Assembly: GCA_944321635.1 (NCBI GenBank)
Contig: CALULY010000002.1
Span: 87,442-151,441 of the forward strand
Length of the DNA: 64,000 nt
Reading direction: 5' to 3'
From: an uncultured Bacteroidaceae bacterium
GTDB taxonomy: Bacteria; Bacteroidota; Bacteroidia; Bacteroidales; Bacteroidaceae
The stretch's first letter is position 1; each line of letters starts with the position of its first letter. Made by a program: the position numbers and the translations under genes. The notes under the pieces are model-generated. The model did not search any database and was not told where the DNA came from. It saw nothing but the letters and a program-made list of their open reading frames with translations. This document shows, piece by piece, positions 24,737-31,739 of the stretch.

Positions 24737-26122
24737 ATGGCAAGAAAGACATTGTTTGCCGCGCTGCTGTCACTGGCGGCATTGGCGGCAGAGGCGGGGG
24801 ACTTCGCGTCCCGCGTCGATTCCCTGCTGGGCGAGGGGGCCATGGGACGGTCATCGACGGCGGTTATGGTCTATGACCTGACCGAGGGCAGGGAGATATA
24901 TTCCCACGACGGCGGCAAGCTGCTGCGCCCGGCATCGATACTCAAGCTCGTCACGGCCGTGACGGCGGCGGACATCATCGGCGCGCAGAGCGAGTGTTTC
25001 CGCACCACGTTGCACGTCCCGCCGCACGAGGGGGGCACGGTCAACGGGGACATCTGGGTGCGGGGCGGCTTCGACCCCGAGTTCATGGACGAAGACATGG
25101 ACCGCCTCGTCGCGGGACTTGCCGCCTCGGGTGTGAAGCGCGTGACGGGACGGGTGGTCGGCGACGTGTCGATGACGGATTCCCTCTACTGGGGCGAAGG
25201 ATGGTGCTGGGACGATGCACCGTCGTCGTTCCAGCCCTATATGTCCCCGCTGATGTTTGAGAAGGGACGTGTCAAAGTGACCGTCTGGCCTCTCTCCACG
25301 GGGCGGGCGGTGCGCGTGATGCCGCAATCGTCCTTTTACTCGGTTGCCGACCTGCGCAGGACACCGCCCTACGACAGCCGGCGCGCCGGGGTTACGCGAG
25401 ACTGGATGGATGGGAGCAACCAGCTGTTGGTGACGGGCGATGCCGGCTATGCCTACACACGGGAGGTGAGCATGTACCGCTCGGAGGATTTCTTCATGCA
25501 CACCTTTGTCGAGCGGGCAAGGGCGGCGGGCATCGAGGTCGGGGGGTATGCCTTCGGCGAAGTGCCCGACAGCGTGGGCGAGACTTTCGCCGTGACGCAC
25601 CGTCTCGACGACGCGCTGCACGAGATGCTCAAGGAGAGTGACAACCTGTCGGCCGACGGGGTGCTGTTCCAGTTGGGGCGGATCGCGGACTACCGCCACG
25701 CCGACCGTGGCGACTGCATCAAGACCGTCAAGCGGGAGATTGACGGCATGGGGCTGGACGCGTCGGACTACAAGATCGTGGACGGCAATGGCATCTCGCT
25801 CTACAACTACGTGTCGGCGGAGCTTATTATGCGCTTCCTGCGCAAAGCCTACGACAACAAGACGGTGTGGCCGGCCATCTACGACAATCTGCCGGTGTGC
25901 GGGCGCGACGGCACTCTCAAACACCGCATGGGCAAAGCCCCGCTGCTCGGCAAAGTCCGCGCCAAGACCGGCACGGTGACGGGTGTCTCGTCGCTGGCGG
26001 GCTATGTCACCACGGCGCGGGGGCATCTCGTGGCATTTGTCATCATCAGCAACGGCATAATCCCCATAAGGAGCGGCACGGAGTTCCAAAACGAAGTGTG
26101 CGAGATGATCTACCATCTCTGA
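24737..26122 (+). CDS. dacB: D-alanyl-D-alanine carboxypeptidase/endopeptidase (PBP4, S13 family)
   Basis: Low-molecular-mass penicillin-binding protein that trims or cuts peptidoglycan peptides in the periplasm; 461 residues. The start at 24737 (MARKTLFAALLSLAALAAEAG) gives a clear signal peptide; the longer upstream frame overlaps the promoter. The three active-site motifs are present: SILK (67-70), SDN in ESDNLSADGV and KTGT in RAKTGTVTGV. The extra domain between the first two motifs, typical of PBP4, is present. It is a single-gene unit with a strong terminator 28 bp after the stop. Confidence 0.93.
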   Translation: MARKTLFAALLSLAALAAEAGDFASRVDSLLGEGAMGRSSTAVMVYDLTEGREIYSHDGGKLLRPASILKLVTAVTAADIIGAQSECFRTTLHVPPHEGGTVNGDIWVRGGFDPEFMDEDMDRLVAGLAASGVKRVTGRVVGDVSMTDSLYWGEGWCWDDAPSSFQPYMSPLMFEKGRVKVTVWPLSTGRAVRVMPQSSFYSVADLRRTPPYDSRRAGVTRDWMDGSNQLLVTGDAGYAYTREVSMYRSEDFFMHTFVERARAAGIEVGGYAFGEVPDSVGETFAVTHRLDDALHEMLKESDNLSADGVLFQLGRIADYRHADRGDCIKTVKREIDGMGLDASDYKIVDGNGISLYNYVSAELIMRFLRKAYDNKTVWPAIYDNLPVCGRDGTLKHRMGKAPLLGKVRAKTGTVTGVSSLAGYVTTARGHLVAFVIISNGIIPIRSGTEFQNEVCEMIYHL

Positions 26123-26150
26123 CACACCACCGCACACTGCTTGCGGGGGC

Positions 26151-26182
26151 GGGCGGCTCGACAGTCGCGCCGCCCCTTTTTC
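26151..26182 (+). terminator. Terminator after the PBP4 gene
   Basis: Stem GGGCGGC (26151-26157) and GCCGCCC (26169-26175) followed by CTTTTTCTT. Confidence 0.85.
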
Positions 26183-26245
26183 TTGCCCGTGGCGCACGGG
26201 CTTCCGGCGGCGGGACAGGGGGAAAAAACGGATTGCACAGCTCTT

Positions 26246-26273
26246 GTGGAGACGCGATTAATCGCGTCTCTAC
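26246..26273. repeat. 28-nt palindromic repeat, copy 1
   Basis: GTGGAGACGCGATT followed by its near-exact inverse AATCGCGTCTCTAC. It belongs to the family GTAGAGACGC...GCGTCTCTAC, also seen at 34457, 34515, 34610, 34668, 62122 and 62187. It lies between the convergent PBP4 and barrel-protein genes. Confidence 0.9.
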
Positions 26274-26311
26274 CGTTATGCGCCCCTATTCAGGGGAAAT
26301 GGGTCAAGGGA

Positions 26312-26337
26312 AAAATCCGATGAGGTCAGGCCTGACC
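26312..26337. repeat. Short dispersed repeat with GGTCAGGCCTGACC palindrome
   Basis: AAAATCCGATGAGGTCAG followed by GCCTGACC. The first 22 bases match 61893-61914 at all but two positions. The palindrome GGTCAGGCCTGACC is centred between 26330 and 26331. The element lies 20-45 bp past the stop of the minus-strand barrel-protein gene. Confidence 0.6.
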
Positions 26338-26355
26338 GTGCAGTATGCCGCCTTG

Positions 26356-28674
26356 TCAGAACCTCCATGCCAGGCCGGCATCTATGCCCACCTTGAGCGC
26401 AGGGTTTCCACCGCCGCCCGCGAAGATGTTGTAACGCCGCCCGTGCAACGTCGCACGCGGCTCGATGGTCAACGACAGCGGCCCGCCCAGCGCGAAGCCA
26501 AACCCCAAGCCGCCCGTCAAGCCCGGCACGAAGGCAGAACGTCCCTCGCCGAACGCCGCTCCAAACGACGGCCCGCCGAATGCGGTGAATGAGAAGACGC
26601 GCCCCTCGCCGCGCCCACGGGCAAGGGCGGTCATGTCAAGGACATACTCGACGCTTGCCCCGGCAAACTTGGCCTCACGCCCGCGCCGGTGCCTTGCGTT
26701 GTCGATGGAGGCGACAAGGCGCACGGCAGATGCCGCCGTCAGTTGCCGCCCGTAGCCGAGACGGAAGTCATAGCCCGCGAAGTCCCTGACACCGCCACGC
26801 GCCATCAGGTTGAGCTGGCCAGCGACCCCAGCCCCGGCGGTGACGACGTTGCGCCTGTCACCGGCCGCCTCGCCTTGCCCTGTCCGGCCGTCAGCGCCGA
26901 AACGGTAGCTTGCCCCCGCCGTCAGCGACGCGTAGATGTCATTGCCCGGCAGGTATCCCACGCCGTAGGTGAACGATGAACGGAACACCTTGACCGAAGG
27001 CTCAAGCCACAAGCCCCATCCCTTGCCGAGGTTGAACAAGCCATGCAGCCCGAGGTTCAGCCCGACACCGCATTTGTCCTGCCCGTTGGACTTGACCGCC
27101 AGCACCGCGCCTGCAACGCCGCTCGCCTCAAACACCCGGTCGGGGTCGTAACCCCAGAGCGCGGACGAGAAATTGAACATATAGTCCAGCCCCAACGTCC
27201 CCATGTAGCTCTTGACCGGCACAAGCCCCATGCCGCGCGACGTGCCATTGTCCTCAAGGTAGCCGAGCGTGCCGCTGAGCCTAAGCCCTGAGACGGAGGT
27301 GAACCATTTGCCCACCGCCGCCGTAGCCACGGGTGAGACGAGCTGCCCCACTCCACCGCCCGGCCCGCGTTGCAGCAACGTCTGCGCGCCTGCCCCGACA
27401 GCAACGAAGAGGTTGTCAGCCGCCTGCCTGAACGTGCGCTGACCCCTCAATGCGAATTGGCCGGAGGGCAGCCGCATGAAGTTGAGACCGACACCAAGCG
27501 ATGCCAGCGCGTCGATGCCGCCCACGGTCAACGTCGATGGCGAGAAGTCACAGCCATAGACGGAGATGCGCGGCTCGATGTAGAGCGATGTGCCGCGCGA
27601 CAGCTGCAAATCCACATGGAGTCCCAGCCCCGCGCCAAGCATGGCATCTGATGCCGCGACCTCCTTGCGGAGCGTCGCCTCAAGGCCTGCGACGAGCATC
27701 AGTTCGAAGCGGCGGGACGGATCGTAGCCACCAAACACCGCATTCAAGTTGAGCAGGTAGTCCAACCGTGCGCCAAGCGCCTTGAGATTGACCCCGCCAT
27801 CCTCAGCATAGCCGCCATAAAGCCCGAGCCTCAACGCCGAGGTCGGGCCAAACCACTTGCCCAGGCCGGCGGTGACGACGGGACGTGCCGACGAGAGGAT
27901 GCCACGCGCCCCGGCCGAGCCATCGATGAGCGTCATCGCCCCAACGCCTGCCGTGACAAACGTGCCGTCGAGGAACGTGCCGCCCCACTCCGTGCCGCCA
28001 GCCCTGCGGTCGTCGGGCACCATGTTGTAGGCCAAGCCCAGCGAGACCGCCCCGCCGGTGTCATAGCCGCGCCATCCGCTGATGCCGTCCACGCCGTCGG
28101 AGAGGACTGAGATCTTCGGTTCCACAAATATGTCAACGAGCGGCGAGACGTGCCACTTGAGTTGCAATGCCAGATGCCCGCCCCACTGGTCTGCCCCGAC
28201 GTGGCGCACGGCCATCCAGTCGGCGCCGACAAGGCCTATGACCTCAAAAGGCCTGTCGTAATCGTAGCCACTGGCGAGGGCGGAGATGTTCAGCATATAA
28301 TCCAACGAGAGCCCCCCATAGACGTGACGGCGGTCGAGGACGTTAGTGTTGACGCCCATCCCCAATCCAAGCCGCGCCCCAGACACCGGGGTAAACCACT
28401 TGCCAAACGCCAACGTCGCCGACCACCCCGCAGGCGAAAAGCTGGATGTGGCCCTCTCATCAGGGGTGAAAAGCAATGATGTCCCCAGCGATGCCGAGAG
28501 GAAGGTGTGGTCACGGAATGCCGTCTTGCCGAATCCCGGCCGCGCTGGCCGCCGCTGCAACAGGTGGTCGAGGGCGTTGCCGCGCCGGACTGTGCTGTCA
28601 CTCTGTGCCATCGTGGTGACGGCAGACAGTGCGATGGCGATTGCCAAGAGGAGGGTTGTGATATGTCTTTTCAT
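26356..28674 (-). CDS. Four-module repeat protein, outer-membrane barrel-like
   Basis: Exported protein of 772 residues with a signal peptide ending TTMAQ. After it I see one module repeated about four times (about residues 50-225, 235-410, 415-600 and 610-772). Each has an LGTSLL/GVGAMTLI/GAGAQTLL-type strand, then GKWFxPxSxLRLG, then LDYMLN(L/F)(N/S)A..GYDxxRxFE, then a GL(H/Q)(V/G)xxxL..IEP strand pair. Alternating hydrophobic residues and closing aromatics suggest antiparallel beta strands. It is probably an outer-membrane-associated barrel or solenoid, but the fold is inference. It is encoded just after the carboxypeptidase-regulatory/TPR protein and DUF3575 genes, all on the minus strand, consistent with a joint surface-complex operon. 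Confidence 0.75.
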   Translation of the reverse strand: MKRHITTLLLAIAIALSAVTTMAQSDSTVRRGNALDHLLQRRPARPGFGKTAFRDHTFLSASLGTSLLFTPDERATSSFSPAGWSATLAFGKWFTPVSGARLGLGMGVNTNVLDRRHVYGGLSLDYMLNISALASGYDYDRPFEVIGLVGADWMAVRHVGADQWGGHLALQLKWHVSPLVDIFVEPKISVLSDGVDGISGWRGYDTGGAVSLGLAYNMVPDDRRAGGTEWGGTFLDGTFVTAGVGAMTLIDGSAGARGILSSARPVVTAGLGKWFGPTSALRLGLYGGYAEDGGVNLKALGARLDYLLNLNAVFGGYDPSRRFELMLVAGLEATLRKEVAASDAMLGAGLGLHVDLQLSRGTSLYIEPRISVYGCDFSPSTLTVGGIDALASLGVGLNFMRLPSGQFALRGQRTFRQAADNLFVAVGAGAQTLLQRGPGGGVGQLVSPVATAAVGKWFTSVSGLRLSGTLGYLEDNGTSRGMGLVPVKSYMGTLGLDYMFNFSSALWGYDPDRVFEASGVAGAVLAVKSNGQDKCGVGLNLGLHGLFNLGKGWGLWLEPSVKVFRSSFTYGVGYLPGNDIYASLTAGASYRFGADGRTGQGEAAGDRRNVVTAGAGVAGQLNLMARGGVRDFAGYDFRLGYGRQLTAASAVRLVASIDNARHRRGREAKFAGASVEYVLDMTALARGRGEGRVFSFTAFGGPSFGAAFGEGRSAFVPGLTGGLGFGFALGGPLSLTIEPRATLHGRRYNIFAGGGGNPALKVGIDAGLAWRF

Positions 28675-28706
28675 CTATGTCTCTGTTTGTCGTTTGGGTT
28701 AAGCCG

Positions 28707-30749
28707 TCATTCCCTGACTTGCCCGTCGGGGAGCAGGTCGATGAGGTCGCCGTCGCTCTTGGCATATTCCTCCAAGGCCGGGTCAAGGGCGAAGGCTTGT
28801 TGCATGAACATCAACGCATCGGTCAGGTTGTCCGTGCGGTTGGCGGCGACGGCCTTGACATAGCACTCCTTGGCAGTGCCTCCGTCAAGCGTCCGCGCTT
28901 TAGCCCAAGCCTCATCGTTGCGTCCCATGGCAAGAAGGATGATGGTCTCGTTGAGGTCACCCGTCGCCGCTATCACGCCGAATGCCTCGTCATAGTATCC
29001 GCCCCGCGCCGCGATGACCGCCTTGACAAGGGAGTTGCCCTCGTTGTCATCGAGCAGGTCGGCGGTGGCAAGAGCATCGTTTATCCGGTTGTCGGCAAGT
29101 TGGGACAGGGCCTGGTTGTAGATGACTTCCTGCGGTGCGTCCTCGTCCACAAAGGGCTCAAGGACGGAGCAATCAGGATGTCCGGCACGGAGGAGCAGGC
29201 GTGACAACTCGTTGGCGGCGATCAGGAACTTGGGGAAACGCTCCAACGCCTGACGGCAACGGACAATCCTTGCACTGTCGTCCGTGGTCATGAAGATGAG
29301 CCTATGCCACTCGCTCGCCGTGAGTTGGCGACTGTCGGCGGCGTAGAGCTCACGTATCTCATCGTCGGTCTTATACCTCAGGATGGAATACTCGTAGGTG
29401 TACTCGACCTTCCTCAACCTCGGCAGGTAATCCTCGGTCAACAGCGGGCGGTAGAACGGCAGCCGCGCCATCCGACGTGAACGGGTGTCGCGGTCGGCGT
29501 AGGCAGCAATCACCTCGTCCACGGCGCGTGCCTCGTCCAGGAGTGAATCGTTGCGCAGCATGAGGGACACGGCTTCCCAGCCTTGCACCTCGGCTTCCGA
29601 GCCCGCCTCTATGGCCGAGCGGGTCGATTGTCCCAACATGGCAAGGATGCTGTTGAGTGCAGTCTCCGTCCTCTTGCGGGCCAATGAGAGGTTGAATGCA
29701 TACCTCCCATCGGGTGAGGACAGCCCCTTGACGTACAACGAGCGGAGCGAAGCCTCGTCATCCGCCTCGATAGCGCGCAGCTGGTCGCTCAGCTTGCGGA
29801 GTTCAGCAGCATTGCCTGGGTCGTCGGGGTCTATGGCATCGCTGTTGATGACAAATGTGAGGTTGACCTCGCCGTGCGAATCCATCAGCTGCATCGTCGC
29901 ACGTGGGATGTAGGCCGAGTCATTGAACTCGCGCCCCTGGAAGTCACAGTCGAGGAGACGCAACGGATTGACCGTCCCCCTCGCAATGGTGAATGTGTCG
30001 GTGTAGATGACGCGGTTGTAATCCTCCAACGCGAGCACCACATCGGCGCGGTAGTCGTCATTGATGCGGCTGACATAGATGGAATCGCGGTAGGGCACAA
30101 GCTCGTCCTTGGCATAACCTCCCGCCTTGACGCTCACATAGTCGTCGAGCGGGTCACGGCTCGGGTCGAAGTCGTACATCCGTTCCTGTGTTATGTTATA
30201 TGCCTTGCCATCGACGACGAGGGGGCGCATATAGCTCCGCTCCCGGGTGTCAACATTGTAGACACTCGGCTGGGCGACGAGCCTTGTCCCGCTCTTGAAC
30301 AGCCTGGCGGGGATTGAAAATCGTGTCCTGAGGTGGAAGTAATTGCCCTTGACCTCTATGTCGGTCGGCTCGGGGATGATGAGTTTGCGCTTGGCTTTGG
30401 CGGCAACCACGACCTCCTCAATCTGTATCACGTCGTTGGGCATGGTGACATTGATCTGCAGCCGCCCCTTGACAGCGACGAGCGTCTCACGGTAGCCGAG
30501 GCAACTGAACTTGAGGCTGCCGTCGGCCGGCACTGTCGCCTCGTAGGAGCCGAATGCGTCCGTCGTGCCGTAGGACTTCTCGCCGGCCAAGTCGGTGACG
30601 GTCACGCCCTCGACAGGCAAGCCATGGATGTCAACGACCGTCCCTGTGACCCTTATCCCGGCTTTCTGGGCGGCGGAGGGCAGGACGGCGAGGACGGCGA
30701 TGGCGAATGCCGCCACCAGCTTTAGCATAATTGTAGGGATGTAGGTCAT
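28707..30749 (-). CDS. Carboxypeptidase-regulatory/OmpA-like/TPR surface protein
   Basis: Exported protein of 680 residues. After the signal (LKLVAAFAIAVLAVLPSAAQ) comes a carboxypeptidase-regulatory-like beta domain (about 32-105, VTGTVVDIHGLPVEGVTVTD), as at the N-terminus of TonB receptors, but no barrel follows. The middle has VINSDAIDPDDPGN and GLSSPDGRYAFNLSLARKRTETALN, like the DUF3868/OmpA-related part of Bacteroidales fimbria-associated proteins. The C-terminal 180 residues are TPR-like helices. The start at 30749 is 10 bp after the DUF3575 stop; an alternative ATG at 30728 would also give a signal peptide. With DUF3575 it resembles accessory genes of Mfa/Fim-type fimbriae, although no fimbrillin gene is here. 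Confidence 0.75.
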   Translation of the reverse strand: MTYIPTIMLKLVAAFAIAVLAVLPSAAQKAGIRVTGTVVDIHGLPVEGVTVTDLAGEKSYGTTDAFGSYEATVPADGSLKFSCLGYRETLVAVKGRLQINVTMPNDVIQIEEVVVAAKAKRKLIIPEPTDIEVKGNYFHLRTRFSIPARLFKSGTRLVAQPSVYNVDTRERSYMRPLVVDGKAYNITQERMYDFDPSRDPLDDYVSVKAGGYAKDELVPYRDSIYVSRINDDYRADVVLALEDYNRVIYTDTFTIARGTVNPLRLLDCDFQGREFNDSAYIPRATMQLMDSHGEVNLTFVINSDAIDPDDPGNAAELRKLSDQLRAIEADDEASLRSLYVKGLSSPDGRYAFNLSLARKRTETALNSILAMLGQSTRSAIEAGSEAEVQGWEAVSLMLRNDSLLDEARAVDEVIAAYADRDTRSRRMARLPFYRPLLTEDYLPRLRKVEYTYEYSILRYKTDDEIRELYAADSRQLTASEWHRLIFMTTDDSARIVRCRQALERFPKFLIAANELSRLLLRAGHPDCSVLEPFVDEDAPQEVIYNQALSQLADNRINDALATADLLDDNEGNSLVKAVIAARGGYYDEAFGVIAATGDLNETIILLAMGRNDEAWAKARTLDGGTAKECYVKAVAANRTDNLTDALMFMQQAFALDPALEEYAKSDGDLIDLLPDGQVRE

Positions 30750-30759
30750 GGTGCAAGCG

Positions 30760-31299
30760 TCATTTGATTATGTAGGAGATGGTGACACCGACGCGCGTCG
30801 GGGCAAAAAAGTCTTTGCGCACATTGGGGCTGCCTGGCACTTGCTGCCCGTCATCCCACCGTTTGCAACGACCGCGCAACCACCCAAGGCCGATGTTGGT
30901 CTCAAGGTTCCACCTGCGACCGAGGATGAAGACGTAGCCGTAGGACAACCCCGCCGCAAAGACATCCCCGTTGCAGTTGGTGCCGCGCCAAGACAAATCG
31001 TACTGCCCCATCGACGCATTGACACCCAAGAAATGACCTGCCATCGGGCGGCCGAGCCAGCAACGCAACTCGGGACTGAGCAAATAGGCGTGCGTCTTGC
31101 TCTCCCTGAACCTGAACGGGTTGACCGTCGCCCCAAAGTCAAGCGTCACCCGCCGACCGAGGACCAACTCCATGCCGACGTTGGGCGAGGCTGTCGCCCA
31201 ATGTGCCACGTTGGTCTTGACCGCCACCCTCTGCGCAAAAGACATGAGGGGACAGACGAGCAGCACCGCCATAAGGAACTTTTTTGCACAATGATGCAT
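30760..31299 (-). CDS. DUF3575 domain outer-membrane protein
   Basis: Protein of 179 residues from the start at 31299, chosen because it begins a signal peptide (MHHCAKKFLMAVLLVCPLMSFA); the frame continues upstream without coding character. The body RVAVKTNVAHWATASPNVGMELVLG and the strand pattern with AAGLSYGYVFILGRRWNLE are the DUF3575 signature, a small eight-stranded-barrel-like family common beside DUF3868 and fimbrial genes in Bacteroidales. It is first of a three-gene minus-strand unit with the TPR protein and the four-module protein. Confidence 0.85.
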   Translation of the reverse strand: MHHCAKKFLMAVLLVCPLMSFAQRVAVKTNVAHWATASPNVGMELVLGRRVTLDFGATVNPFRFRESKTHAYLLSPELRCWLGRPMAGHFLGVNASMGQYDLSWRGTNCNGDVFAAGLSYGYVFILGRRWNLETNIGLGWLRGRCKRWDDGQQVPGSPNVRKDFFAPTRVGVTISYIIK

Positions 31300-31377
31300 A
31301 GTTGTGGTAAAAACGTTATCTCTGCGCCGCGAAAATAAACGTTCTTGCCCGATTACTTGGGATTGACGCACACAAAA

Positions 31378-31566
31378 TCAACCGATGATGGTCGCAAAAG
31401 GGAATATTGATGCAAGAATGTAATGATGAACTGCGCGAATGACTCGTGGGATGGCAACTGCAAAATCCATGTCATCTATCACCTCCGTGACGTCGTAGTC
31501 GGCGAAGTAGTCGCGCCGCACTTTGTTTTTGATCTCCTCTTCCATCAGTCTGCTGTCGTAAGCCAT
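31378..31566 (-). pseudogene. N-terminal remnant of a restriction-modification protein (Eco57I-like)
   Basis: A 62-codon frame reading MAYDSRLMEEEIKNKVRRDY followed by FADYDVTEVIDDMDFAVAIP. From memory of the family, this resembles the extreme N-terminus of large (about 1000-residue) Bacteroidales type IIG/Eco57I-like restriction methylases, where this segment leads into the WAEAKK nuclease motif. Here the similarity ends after AIPRV and the frame runs into unrelated hydrophobic residues and a stop. It looks like the stub of a deleted system. A short independent gene is possible but less likely. Confidence 0.45.
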
Positions 31567-31739
31567 GGTGCCAGTCGTTTTCGTTAAAGTGCCATGCCAA
31601 AGTAAAATTAATCACGCCCACGCAAGCACAGGCACAACACTTAAAATCAAGGCACGGCAGGCATAAACAGCCATCAAGCCTAACCATAAGTCACATTTGA
31701 CTATGTCTAAAGTAAAAACGAAAAATATCCGCTTTCATC

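Noticed and set aside
24851..26197. 448-codon open frame on the minus strand
   Set aside because: Antisense to the PBP4 gene, His/Arg-rich and without recognisable domains; an effect of high GC at third positions.
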